From Locusta migratoria (lineage: Eukaryota; Arthropoda; Insecta; Orthoptera; Acrididae): DNA of 64,000 bases. Positions 1 to 11,177 of the stretch are shown here, one piece after another; positions within the stretch are counted from its first letter, which is position 1; every line of letters starts with the position of its first letter. The notes under the pieces were generated by a model. That model did no database searches. It had not been told where the DNA came from and saw only the letters and a program-made list of their open reading frames with translations. Location: positions 111,445,297-111,509,296 of the forward strand of contig CM048750.1 in NCBI GenBank assembly GCA_026315105.1. Direction: 5' to 3'. The translations under genes were made by a program, and so were the position numbers.

Positions 1-237
1 TCCTATTACAAATGAAATATATTTTTGCTGATATTAAATTATTATTACAAATATATCACTGTAACTGTTTATACAATTGTATTATTTTACTGTATGTTCA
101 AAGTCCAGCTAAATTTTCTTTGTTACTGGTTTTTTTGATGTTGTATACTGATGAAATCTCAGGGTTTCAGGTCCTATTTAAGGTGTGCATTGGTTCCTAA
201 ATAAATTCATACACTATTTTTATAAACACTTCTCTAA
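1..237. other. No gene seen
   Basis: AT-rich sequence with one 62-codon chance frame and no family resemblance. Confidence 0.5.
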
Positions 238-306
238 TAAAGAAATCAGGAAATAACAGCAACCAGTCACTTGGTGACTGGTTGCTGTTATTTCCTGATT
301 TCTTTA
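238..306. repeat. 33-bp perfect palindrome with 3-nt loop
   Basis: Left arm 238-270 is the exact reverse complement of right arm 274-306, with loop TTG. Arms are AT-rich outside and GC-richer at the loop (CCAGTCAC/GTGACTGG). No mismatch in 33 pairs, so it is either recent or maintained. It is not part of a TE family recognised here. Confidence 0.95.
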
Positions 307-1959
307 ATCAACACAGTCACAGGTTCCACACTTCCAGAATGGATACAAGTTTACTTCTCTATTGATACTTTGTGGTATTCAGTTTCACACATATATGAAA
401 ATCACATCTGTCCTTCATGAAATCAAATGTGAGACTCTGCATCAAGTATCATTTGTCACAAATAAATAAATAAAAAAATAAATGATGAATCAATTAGTTA
501 TTTTGTTTTCTACCTACTTACATTATGCTATAATTACATCTGTGGACTCATATCAACATTATTAACAGTTTTGTTGATTCTACATAAATAAAAATATTTA
601 TTCATTCTTTCCGCTCAGCCTCTTCCTGGTTTGGCCATCCTCTACCTTCATGTAATGCCACACATTGTTATTTCTAAAGACTCGCCTCTAGTAAAGAAGA
701 ATGCAATTTGTTTCATCACTGAGCACACTGTGTTCTCAGTTTAATAATAATTTATTGTATTCTGATTTTATTGATAGTTTTGTTCCAAAAATGATATACA
801 AAGAATTTTGTTTTACTTTGTAATGTATTCCCTCCTCTCAGTTTGCAATTATGGGAAATGTAAAAAGATTATTAAATATGGACTGATTGCTGTTTGTCCA
901 AGTGTTACATTACTATATTGCAGGTACATACTTCAATTAAATATTATGTTTGAAACATAATTCAAAGAGTGATGTGGTGCAATGAATGGTGGCTGATTTA
1001 CCACCATTCAAATTTATTGCTATTCACAATAGACCACTAACAAAATTGCAGAGCCTGGGTTATAGTCACTTGACAAGATAATTTACAAGTCTATGATATC
1101 GAACACCCAAAAGAAAGTGGGATCCACAATCATGTCCTCTTTAACTAGTAAACAACAGAACAGAGTGAAAAAGATGGAAAATATCTGAATAGATGAAAAA
1201 GAACCAGCTTCTTGTATGTTAATTAACTGAATAATATGACAGACATGGACCTGAAAGATATAATAAACTACTTTTGTATCAGCCCAAAATCTTACAAAAA
1301 AATATTAATGTTGACGCGACATTAAAGAGGGAAGGAAAAGTCAGTAATGAGAGAGACAATTAAGCTTGACGAGACATTAATTTTACTGTAACTACCTTCT
1401 CCAAACTTTCGTAACAGTATGACCTGCAAATTCCAATGTTTTATCGGCCCAGACAATCTCATCGAAATTAACATCTTTCAACTCATGCGACTATCTGAAA
1501 TGCCATGTGGCTGTCTACTCGTTCAAACAATATTCTACAGCCTATAACACTTTTCTGTTTAAAATCATAGTTCTGCAGAATTAGTCATAATGAAGATCTG
1601 TTTCCTTCAAAAAATTCGGGCTCACACAATATCATAGAATGCCTCTTGTCTCTTTAATGCAGTTGGTTTTAGTTGTAATAATAACTACATACATGTATCG
1701 GAGTCCTAAACATAAGATTATTCAATAAAATCTCGCTATACAAACAGCAAAATGTCAAATAAAATTCTGAAGCTCTCTATGGAAAAGGAATAAAATCATT
1801 AACTGCTGGTGCTGGCATAGGCGGAAGCAAAAGTGGGCAGTTCATCTCACCGCAGTACTGTGTGACTTCTCATGGGGTTAACAGCTTCTTGTGTGAAAGA
1901 ATCTAATTTTGTTACCAGTTTTAGAACATTTTTCTTCTTCCTTGGCATATCAAGGCAAG
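307..1959. other. No gene seen; AT-rich flank
   Basis: Holds an (AAAT)n-like tract at about 461-487, possibly the tail of an old LINE. On the minus strand at about 1789-1856 there is a short proline-rich frame containing CPLLLPPMPAP that ends in a stop. Nothing assignable. Confidence 0.5.
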
Positions 1960-4809
1960 AGGGTTCTTTTGCGATTATTTTCTTTTCGTAAAGCAGGTAT
2001 TCTGTGCTTCGGAGCATGAAATGTTCTAACCCTTAATAGGATAGGTAAGTTAGAAAAATTGAAAAGAGAAATGGATAGGTTAAAGTTAGATATGATGGGA
2101 ATTAGTGAAGTTCAGTGGCAAGATGAACTGGATTTTTGGGCAGGTGAGTACAGGGTTATAAATACAAAATCATTTGGTGGCGAAGCAGGATTAGGTCTGA
2201 TAATGAATAAGAAAATAGGAATGTGTGTAATTTACTATGAACAGCACAGTGAATGCATTATTGTAGCAAAGAAAGACATGAAGCCAACACCGACCACAGT
2301 AGTACAAGCTTATATGCCAACTAGCTCTGTTGATGATGAGGAGATTGAAGAAATGTATGAGGAGATAAAATAAATTTTCAGACTGTTAAAGGAGAAGGAA
2401 ACTTAATTGTGATGGGGGACTGGAACTCAGTAATAGGAAAGGAAAGAGAAGGAAATGTAGTAGATGAATATGGACTGGGGAAACAGAACAAAAGAGGAAA
2501 TCGCCTGCTAGAATTTTGAGAAGAGCACAATTTAATCATCACAAACACTTGATTTAATCATCATGAAAGAAGGTTATATATGTGGAAGACACCAGGAGAC
2601 AATGTGACGTACCATATTGACTTTATAATGGTAAGACAAAGGTTTAGAAATCAGGTTTTAAACTGTAAGGCATATCCAGGGCAGATATAGACGCTGACTA
2701 TATGAACTGAGTATGAACTGTAGATTAAAACTTAAGAGACTGCAAAAAGCTAGGAAATTAAGGAGATGGAATCTGGACAAACTGAAGAAACCAGAGGTGA
2801 TTGAGAGTTTTAGAGGGAGCATTAGGCAAGGATTGGCTGAAATGGGTGAATGTAATACAGTAGAAGAAGAATGGGTAGCTCTGAGAGATAGAGTAGTGAA
2901 GGCCGAAGAGGATCATACAGGCAGAAGGACAAGGCCTAATAGAAATCCTTGTATAATACAGGAGATACTGAACTTAATGGACAAAAGGAGAAAATATAAA
3001 AACGCATCGAATGAAGCAGTCAAAAGGGAGTACAGACATCTGCAAATGAGGTTGACAGGAGGTGCAGACCGGCTAAGCAGGAGTGGCTTGCGGAGAAATG
3101 CAAAACCATAGAAGAATGTATAACTAGAGGGAAGATAGATACTGCCTATAGGAAAATGAAAGAGACAATTGGAGACAAGAAAAGCAGCAGTATGAATATC
3201 AAGAACTCAGATGGAAAACCAGTCCGAAGTAAAGAAGGAAAAGCTGGAAGGTGGAATGAATATATAGAAGCCTTAATAAAGAAAATAAAATTGAAGGCAG
3301 TATTCTAGAAATAGAAGACGCAGTAGAGGAAGATGAAATAGGGGATACAATACTGTGAGAAGAATTTAACAGAGGATTAATTTGAGTAAAAACAAGGCCC
3401 CTGGATTAGATGATGTTCCGTCTGAACTGCTATTATTGTTAGGAGAGCCAGTCATGAAGAAATTGTTCCACCTGGTATGCAAGATGTATGAGACAGAGGA
3501 AATACCCTCAGACTTCAAGAAGAATATAGTGATTCTAATTCCAAAGAAAGCAATTACAGATATATCAGTTTAACATGTCATGGTTGCAAAATACCAACAT
3601 GAATTATTTACAGACAAATGGAAAAACTGTTGGAATCTGACCATGGGGAAGATCAGTTTGGATTTAGGAGAAATGTAGGAACATGAGAGACAATAATCAC
3701 ATTATCATTTATCTTAGGAAATGGGCTAAGGAAAGGAAAACCTACATTTTTAGCATTTGTGGATCTGGAAAAAGTTTTTGACAATGTTGACTGGAATACA
3801 CTTTTCAAGATTCTGAAGGTAGCAGGGGTAAAATAAAGGGAGCGAAGAGTTATATTCAACTTGTACAAAAACCAGACAGCAATTATTAGAGTTGAAGGAC
3901 ATAAAAGGATCACAGTGGTTTGGAAAGGAGTAAGACAGGGTTGTAGTCTTTCCCCAATGTTGTTCAATTTGTACATTGAGTAAGCTGTGAAGGAATGCAA
4001 GGAGAAGTATGGAGAGGGAATTAGAGTCCAGGTAGAGGAAATAAAAACCTTGCGGTTTGCTGATGACATAGTAATTCTGTCAAAGACAGTAAAGGACTTG
4101 GAATGGACAGTGTATTGAAAGGAAGATATAAGATGAACATTAACGAAGGTAATGGAATTTAGTGTCAGAAAATGAGGCGATGCTGAAGGAATTAGATTAG
4201 GTACTGAGACAATAAAAGTAGTAGATGAGTATTGTTATTTGGGCAGCAAGATAACTTTTAATGGCCGAAGTAGAGAAGATATAAAATGTAGAATGGCTAC
4301 AGGAAGAAAAGCGTTTCCAAAGAAGTAAAACTTGTTGACATTCAATATTAATTTAAATGCTAGGAAGTCCTTTCTGAAAGCATTTGTCTGGAGTGTAGCA
4401 TTGTATGGTAGTGAAATGTGGACGATAAGGAGTTCAGACAAAAAGATGATAGAAGCTTTTGAAATGTGGTGCTATAGACAAATGATGGAGATTAGATGGG
4501 TGGATCATGTAACTAATGAGGAGGTGCTCAAGAGAATTGGGGAGAAAAGGAGTTTCTGGCATATCCTGACTAAGAGAAGGGACAGGCTGGTGGGACATAT
4601 TCTGAGACATCAAGGAATCGTTAACTTAGCATTAGAAGGAAGTGTGTGGAGTAAAAATTGTAGAGAGACCGAGGCACAAATACAGTAAGCAGATTCAAAA
4701 CAATGTAGGTTGCTGTTTGTATTCTCAGAATAAGAGGCTTGCACAGGACAAGTTAGCATGGATAGCTGAATAAAAGCAGTCTGCAGACTGAAGACCACAA
4801 CAACAACAA
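1960..4809 (+). mobile_element. RTE/BovB-like LINE, decayed copy A
   Basis: A 5'-truncated relative of the 7327-10611 element. Endonuclease starts near 2041 with GISEVQWQDELDFW (2098-2140), continues with the 'PTTVVQAYMPTSS' strand and a GDWNS-like metal-site strand near 2416. RT follows from about 3370 with NKAPGLDDVPSELL, the FADD-type catalytic motif as FADD near 4055-4068, and the C-terminal 'WCYRQMMEIRWVDHVTNEEV' block at about 4466-4525. It ends in the family's 3' sequence CTGAAGACCACAACAACAAC. Frames change at least five times and stops interrupt both domains, so it is dead. More diverged from copy B than copy D is. Confidence 0.93.
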
Positions 4810-5821
4810 CTTTTCTGTACCAATACATACACTTCACTAATCTTAATAGTGTTAGCTTTTCGCATGACTACATTGTAAACCGCTAAAAGAGGTCCTCTGT
4901 CTTCTGCCTCCTTCTCAGAGTATTACCACACACTGTACACGATTTGTGGCGATTGCCCTCTAGATATAGCTCCTTGTCCACTTTGCTTTGGCGATGTGTT
5001 TACATCCTTAAACATAGTTCTGGCCCTTTCTTTGCTTTTCACCAGACATGACAATGAAAGCATAAACAAAACACACACTCAACACTAGTAATGAAATATA
5101 TGCCTGTTTCTTACACAGGAGTAGCCAAACAATGAAAGTGTACTGACCATCTGTTACGGCACCTTATTAGCAGCAGACAGGTGTGACAATGGTCACTCTG
5201 ATAGGAGGAAGGTAAATTCAATTCATGAACTGTCAAGTAACAGGTAATTTTTATCAGGCTGTAGTATGTTGAATAATAGGAATAAATCCAACAAAAAGTA
5301 TCTGAATATCCTGGGAATCCAGACAAATGTGAACATCGTTGATTTCAAGTTGTTTCCGCAGATATTTGATTCTGTGTTGATTTAAGGTAAAAAGGCACTC
5401 GTATTGATAGGTTTAAAATTACCATGGATTTTGTGCTGAATTTCAACAGTTACTATGCGGATGACTGGCAAGGGGTCCATGGTGGATTTTCACTGAAAGA
5501 GGGGTCCACCAGGTAAAAAGATTGGGAAGCCCTGCACTACACTAATATGAAATAATACACTGTATTATACCAGAATTTGAAGGTTGTAATTCAATGATGG
5601 TAGTAGTGATTAGGAGAGATAATTGGTCTTTGGTGCACATTAGTTGATAGTACACATATCTGTATGGTTCCTAAGTCCACTGTTGTCAGAGGAAAACAAA
5701 CACAAGCATTCGAGATCTAGAGAACTATCTAATATAATTATACTCATATATAATTACACCAAGAATTATCTTTAAATTATTGCCATAAGTAAAATAAACA
5801 TGATATATTAAGACTTGATAC
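4810..5821. other. No gene seen
   Basis: Sequence downstream (in gene sense) of the last exon found. I read both strands for the next CFAP44-like exon and saw no convincing coiled-coil coding stretch with splice borders. Confidence 0.4.
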
Positions 5822-6098
5822 CTTGATCATTTATTTGATTTTGGGTGTCATGTTCATCACTGTTCAAGTCACTTCTTCTTGCCTCTTTTCTGCTGTTTAT
5901 ATTTGAGTCCAATATTTCACTGGCTTCCAGTACCAAATGCATCTCTTTTGTGGTGACATACTTCAGCAATAGTGATTCATCGGAGCACAGTTCTAAATTT
6001 GGACTAAGTTCTATTTCCACATAATTTCCAGTGACACATCCTGCTTTGAGAACAAACTTCTGAAATGGAATAACTTTGATATTATATAGTGAATCCAA
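5822..6098 (-). CDS. Cfap44: CFAP44-like exon, last found
   Basis: 277 nt; acceptor CTGTTAG before 6098, donor CAAG|GTATCA at 5821-5820. It reads LDSLYNIKVIPFQKFVLKA, then CVTGNYVEIELS and a hydrophilic stretch of E, D, N, S and R. In the family the final propeller strand ('.C..GY..E..LP') is followed by a charged linker leading to coiled coils, which fits. If the donor is not used, the frame stops at 5808 after six more residues, which would truncate the protein before its coiled-coil half. The donor sequence is good, so I prefer splicing to an exon I did not find below 5820. Confidence 0.75.
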
Positions 6099-6209
6099 CT
6101 AACAGTAACTTTATTTGTCTCAGTTCAGTAATAATGCTGATCACATTATTAAATAACATTATATCTACTAACTAACTAATACTACCTAACACCTACTAAC
6201 TAATAATAC

Positions 6210-6533
6210 CTCATCTTGTTTGACACCAATGTATGACACTCCACCAGGTACTTTGCAAAATCCAATGGGAACCACATATATTTCTTCATTTTTTATGGAC
6301 ATAAAGTACAAGAAAACTGATGCATCATAGCTCCCAGTTATTAGTAAATGATCTGGCTCATGGGTGATAATTTTTGTTACTGTGTTGGAATGTGGTTTCA
6401 TAATCTGAAACTCAATTACATCGACAAGCTCTGTGCAACCAGTATTTGATTTAGTCTCTTGTAAAAGCAGTTTAAAAACATGTATTGTCCCATCTTCAAA
6501 TCCAGCAACCAAAGTACACCCACTTTCATCAAC
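6210..6533 (-). CDS. Cfap44: CFAP44-like exon, WD40 blades
   Basis: 324 nt, 108 codons, phase 0 at both ends; acceptor TTGTTGCAG, donor GAG|GTATTA. It begins VDESGCTLVAGFEDGTIHVF. A later PHSNTVTKIITHEPDHLLIT strand with GSYDASVFLYF is a classic 'H...V..I.....LL.TGS.D.SV..' WD40 repeat, and it continues IGFCKVPGGVSYIGVKQDE. Preceded by a 14.1-kb intron carrying two LINEs. A short intron (111 nt) separates it from the exon at 6098. Confidence 0.85.
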
Positions 6534-7316
6534 CTGCAACAAGGGGTTTGTATGATCAACAAATAATCAATTATTGGATAAATTGTATGGACTTTCAATG
6601 CTACAATGAATCAGTTATGTTACTCAATCTCAAAATAAAATGAAATGCACATTTCTATTATCAGTAAGAGAGTAGTATATCCACTGAACAGCTAGCATCA
6701 AAAGTGATGTATAAAAAGACACAGGAGGAAGATGAATTACCTCAGTGTTACTGGTAAACCCAGTAACAAATACAAAGGAAGTTGTAATGTTTCTGCTATG
6801 TTGCGTGCTGCCTACAAATCCATTGCCAACATCACAAACATGAAACATGTGGAAGTCTAAATCAAACTTTACCACCGGACATGTAAAATATCACATTTTC
6901 GTGTTCAGTTTAACATTTTATTAACACTATTAGTAAAACACTTTTAAGAAATAGTATGTTGATTTAAACATAACTTTGGCTGTTCTTTTTTACATAATTT
7001 TCAATTTTGATGCTTTCATAAATAATAACTACAAACACTAAAACTGCATTACACTTAGTTACGGAATATGCTGACCCTATAAAGATACTTATTTGTATAA
7101 AAACAACACTACTACTTGTTAGAATTATTGCACAATGTTATTGAATATTTACCTTTTGTTTAAATAAATTATGGCAGACCATATTTTATATATCACTGGA
7201 TCCTAAATTAAATACGGATCATTTTTCACACACTAAAATTAATAATCCACTCGGTACTAAGAAACTATCTTCGAATTAGACAAAACTACTAAGACCCTAT
7301 ACAAATCCGCATTTAT
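6534..7316. other. Intron sequence, nothing assignable
   Basis: Start of the 14.1-kb intron between exons 20642-20881 and 6210-6533. AT-rich, no TE recognised before the LINE at 7327. Confidence 0.5.
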
Positions 7317-7538
7317 AAACAATTAGCCACTCCCATGAACCACAGACATTGCCGAGGTGGGGTGGCTTGCGTGCCTCACGATACAGATAGCCGTACCGTA
7401 GGTACAACACAGCAGAGGGGTATCTGTGGAGAGGCCAGACAAACGTGTTGTTCCTGAAGAGGGGCAGCAGCCTTTTCAGTAGTTACAGGGGCAACAGTCT
7501 GAATGATTAACTGAGCTGGCCTTGTAACATCATCTAAT

Positions 7539-8895
7539 GTGGCTTTGCCACACAGCTACTGCGAACGGCTGAAAGCAAGGGGAAACTACAGCCGTTACCT
7601 TTCCCGAGGACATGCAGCTCTACTGTATGAACATATGATGATGGCATCCTCTCGGGTAAAATATTCTGGAGGTAAAATAGTCCGCCATTCGGATCTCCGG
7701 GCGGGGACTACCCAGGAGGATGTGATCATCAGGAAAGACAATACTGGCATTCTACGGGTCGGAGCGTGGAATGTTAGATCCCTTAATCGAGTAGGAAAAT
7801 TAAAAAATTTAAAAAGGGAAATACATAGGTTGAAGTTAAATATAGTGGGGATTAGTGAAGTTCGGTGGCAGGATGAACAGGATTTCTGGTCAGGCGAGTA
7901 CAGGATTATAATTACAAAATAAATTGGGGGTATCACAGGAGTAGGATTGATAATGAATAAGAAAATAGGAATGCGGGTAAACTACTATGACCAGCACAGT
8001 GATCGTATTATCATTGTCAAGATAGATACGAAGCCAACACCGACAACAGTAGTACAGGTTTATATGCCAACTAGCTCTGCCGATGATGAGGAAATCGAAG
8101 AAATATATGAGGAGCTAAAGGAAATTATTCAGACAATTAAGGGAGAGGAAAACTTAATTGTTATGGGAGACTAGAATTCGGTAGTAGGACAAGGAAGGGA
8201 AGGAAAGATAGGTGAATATGGTCTGGGCAAAAGGAATGAAAGAGGAAGCCGCCTGGTAGAATTTTGCACAGAACATAATTTAGTTATAACAAACACCTGG
8301 TTCAAGAATCACAAAAGAAGGTTGTATACATGGAAGAGACCAGGAGACACCGGAAGGTATCAGATAGATTTTATAATGGTAAGACATAGATTCCGGAACC
8401 AGGTTCTACAGTGTAAAACATACCCAGGGGCAGATATAGACTCTGACCATAACTTGTTGGTTGTGAACTGTAGGCTGAAACTAAAGAAACTAAAAAAAGG
8501 TAGGAAAATAAGGAGATGGGACCTGGATAAATTGAATGAACGTGAGGTTCTTAAGAATTTCAGAGGGAGCTTTAGGCAACAATTGACAGAAACAGGGGAA
8601 AATAAAACAGTAGAAGAGGAATGGGTAAAATTGAGAGATGAAATAGTGAAGGTAGCAGAGGACAAAATAGGTAGGAAGGCAAGACCTACAAAAAAATCCT
8701 TGGATATCACAGGACATACTAAATTTAATCGATGAAAGGAGAAAAAATAAAAATGCAGTAAATGAAACAGGCAAAATTGAGTACAGACGACTAAGTAATG
8801 AGATTGACAGGAAGTGCAAAATGGCTAAGCAGGAGTGGCTAGAAGGCAAATGCAAGGATGTAGAAGAATGTATAAATAGGGGAAAATAGATACAG
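7539..8895 (+). pseudogene. RTE endonuclease domain, interrupted
   Basis: Apurinic-like endonuclease of copy B, which would nick the target DNA for target-primed reverse transcription. Visible motifs are WNVRSLNRVGKL, GISEVRWQDEQDFWSGEYR, the QVYMPTS strand, a GDWN-equivalent GD with TAG at the Trp (8172-8174), YTWKRPGDTGRYQIDFIMV and SDHNLLVV. In-frame stops are TAA at 7920-7922 and TAG at 8172-8174. An extra A in the run near 8690 shifts frame, and a 1-nt loss near 8877-8883 restores the RT frame. So no intact EN-RT polyprotein can be made. Confidence 0.9.
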
Positions 8896-8942
8896 CCCAC
8901 AGGAAAATAAAAGAGATATTTGGAGATAAGAAAAACAGCTCT

Positions 8943-10595
8943 ATGAATATCAAGAACTCGGATGGAAAACCAGTTCTCAGCAAAGAAGGGAAAGCTGAAA
9001 GGTGGAAAGAGTATATAGAGGGGCTCTACAAAGGAAATAAACTCCGAGACAATATTGTAGGATGGGAGGAGGATGTAGATGAAGATGAAATAGGAGATAC
9101 TGTATTGAGAGAAGAATTTGACAGAGCCCTGAAAGAGCTAAGTCGAAACAAGGCCCCTGGAGTAGATGATATTCCCTCAGAGCTACTGAAGTCTCTGGGA
9201 GAACCAGCCATGACAAACCAGTTTCACCTGGTGCGTAAGATGTATGAGACAGGAGAAGTACCCTCAGACTTTAAGAAAAATGTTATAATCCCCATTCCAA
9301 AGAAAGCAGGTGCAGACAGGTGTGAAAACTACAGAACCATCAGTCTAATAAGTCATGGTTGCAAAATATTAACACAAATTATATACAGAAGGATGGAAAA
9401 GGTGGTAGAAGCCGACCTCGGGGAAGATCAGTTTGGGTTCAGGAGAAATGTAGGAACACGGGAGGCAATACTCATGTTACGGCTTATTCTAGAAGATAGA
9501 TTAAGAAAAGACAAACCTACATTTCTAGCTTTTGTAGATTTGGAGAAGGCTTTTGACAATGTTGATTGGAATAAACTCTTTCAAGTTCTGAAGCAAGCAG
9601 GAGTAAAATATAGGGAACGTAAGGTTATTTATAACTTGTACAAAAACCAGACAGTGGTTATCAGAGTTGAAGGGCATGAAAGGGATGCAGTGGTTCGGAA
9701 GGGAGTAAGACATGGTTGTAGTCTTTCTCCATTGTTATTCAATTTGTACATTGAGCAAGCTGTAAAGGAAAGCAAGGAGAAATTTGGAGAAGGAATTAAA
9801 GTTCAGGGTGAAGAATTAAAAACATTGCGTTTTGCCGACGACATTGTAATAATCTCAGAGACAGCAAAAGACCTGGAAGAGCAGTTGAAGGGAATGGACA
9901 GTGTGCTGAAAGGTGCATATAAGATGAACATTAACAAGAGCAAAACTAGAGTAATGGAGTGCAGTGTAAGGAAATCAGGTGATGCTGAAGGAATTAGATT
10001 GGGAAACGAAGCAATAAAGGAGGTAGATGAGTTTTGTTATTTGGGCAGTAAAATAACAAATGATTGTCGCAGTACAGAGGATATAAAATGCAGAATGGCA
10101 ATGGGTAGAAAAGCGTTCTTGAAAATGAGAAATTTGTTAACATTGAATATTGATTTAAGCCTAAGGAAGTCTTTTCTGAAAACATTTGTATGGAGTGTTG
10201 CCTTGTATGGGAGTGAGACATGGACAATAAACAGTGCGGACAGGAAGAGGATTGAGGCTTTTGAAATATGGTGCTACAGAAGAATGCTGAAGATTAGGTG
10301 GGTGGATCGTGTAACTAATGAGGAGGTATTGAACAGAATTGGAGAGAAAAGAAATTTCTGGCATACCTTGATTAAAAGAAGGGATAGATTGGTAGGACAC
10401 ATTCTTAGACATCAAGGAATTGTGAATTTAGCATTGGAGGGAAGTGTGTGGGGTAAAAATCGCAGAGGAAGACCAAGAGATGCATACAGTAAGCAGATTC
10501 AGACATATGTAGGTTGCCGTTCTTATGTGGAGATGAAGAGGCTTGCTCAGGATAGGGTATTGTGGAGAGCTGCATCAAACCAGTCTCCGGACTGA
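8943..10595 (+). CDS. Reverse transcriptase of RTE/BovB-like LINE, open frame
   Basis: An uninterrupted 550-codon frame. The first Met lies in MNIKNSDGKPVLSKEGKAER; it is the first Met of the open part and not necessarily a natural start, because the family makes one EN-RT protein. RT motifs in order: fingers NKAPGVDDIPSELL (about residues 67-80), IPIPKKAG, QFGFRRNVGTREAI, catalytic Asp in FVDLEKAFDNV, VRHGCSLSPLLFNLYI, the FADD catalytic pair (about 297-300), FCYLGSKI, then the RTE C-terminal block SFLKTFVWSVALYGSETW, WCYRRMLKIRWVD and VGHILRHQGIVNLALEG. Enzyme would copy LINE RNA at a nicked target. Length matches the RT half of the family. Retained openness suggests a recent insertion. Confidence 0.95.
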   Translation: MNIKNSDGKPVLSKEGKAERWKEYIEGLYKGNKLRDNIVGWEEDVDEDEIGDTVLREEFDRALKELSRNKAPGVDDIPSELLKSLGEPAMTNQFHLVRKMYETGEVPSDFKKNVIIPIPKKAGADRCENYRTISLISHGCKILTQIIYRRMEKVVEADLGEDQFGFRRNVGTREAILMLRLILEDRLRKDKPTFLAFVDLEKAFDNVDWNKLFQVLKQAGVKYRERKVIYNLYKNQTVVIRVEGHERDAVVRKGVRHGCSLSPLLFNLYIEQAVKESKEKFGEGIKVQGEELKTLRFADDIVIISETAKDLEEQLKGMDSVLKGAYKMNINKSKTRVMECSVRKSGDAEGIRLGNEAIKEVDEFCYLGSKITNDCRSTEDIKCRMAMGRKAFLKMRNLLTLNIDLSLRKSFLKTFVWSVALYGSETWTINSADRKRIEAFEIWCYRRMLKIRWVDRVTNEEVLNRIGEKRNFWHTLIKRRDRLVGHILRHQGIVNLALEGSVWGKNRRGRPRDAYSKQIQTYVGCRSYVEMKRLAQDRVLWRAASNQSPD

Positions 10596-10621
10596 AGACC
10601 ACAACAACAACAAACAATTAG

Positions 10622-11177
10622 ACCACAAATTGAAATACGTTAAAATTACATGTCTCGATAATAGTATACCTACATAATACTGTCAAAACAGACATGTGTG
10701 AACTTCGGAAACACAAATAATGTAAATAACTTGAGCAAATTTAACATGAGTCAAAATACGATTTTTAATTTGCGTACCACATTAAATACAAATTTCATGA
10801 AAACAAGTACACAAATTAAACTAAATAGTAGTAATGTAAATGTAATATTTGAAGTTAAACATTTTGACATATTTCAAATACTCATGTATTAGTTATTTAA
10901 TAACTGCAGAACATTGTCATTCATCTTATTACATAGTTCCATTGTAGAGAAGCCATGTTTTGTCACTCTGTACATGGATATGATACTATAAGCAGCTCTG
11001 TTATCTGCTGCTGGATTTTTAGACATTGAGGAACTATGTGTCTGGTTTAATCTTCATTGAAATGGAAATAAAATAGTTTCCATATCCACTGACATCATGG
11101 GCATCTTATTTAAGAAACTATCCTGAATTATGTTATACTATTTAGCTGAATTCTGAGCATCAACAACAAGAGGCATG
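10622..11177. other. Intron sequence, nothing assignable
   Basis: AT-rich; a 64-codon asparagine-rich chance frame only. Confidence 0.5.

Larger units (their letters stand above)
7327..10611 (+). mobile_element. Near full-length RTE/BovB-like LINE, copy B
   Basis: 3,285-bp non-LTR element flanked by the 10-bp target-site duplication AAACAATTAG (7317-7326 and 10612-10621). The 5' untranslated part (7327-7538) includes a GC-richer leader (CCGAGGTGGGGTGGCTTGCG). The ORF encodes an AP-like endonuclease then reverse transcriptase, and the 3' end is CTGAAGACC followed by (ACA)n, as in RTE-clade elements with short tandem tails. The TSD is exact, so the insertion is fairly young even though the EN part carries stops. 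It is inserted antisense to the host gene. Confidence 0.95.

Noticed and set aside
238..306. Pre-microRNA hairpin
   Set aside because: A 33-bp perfect stem with a 3-nt loop is unlike known pre-miRNA structure, and no evidence of a mature sequence is visible.
6630..6875. An 81-codon minus-strand frame next to the CFAP44-like exons
   Set aside because: Joining 20642 directly to 6533 keeps both phase and the family order (SSIIWLPSS then VDESGCTLVAGF). This frame has no WD40 pattern and no acceptor.
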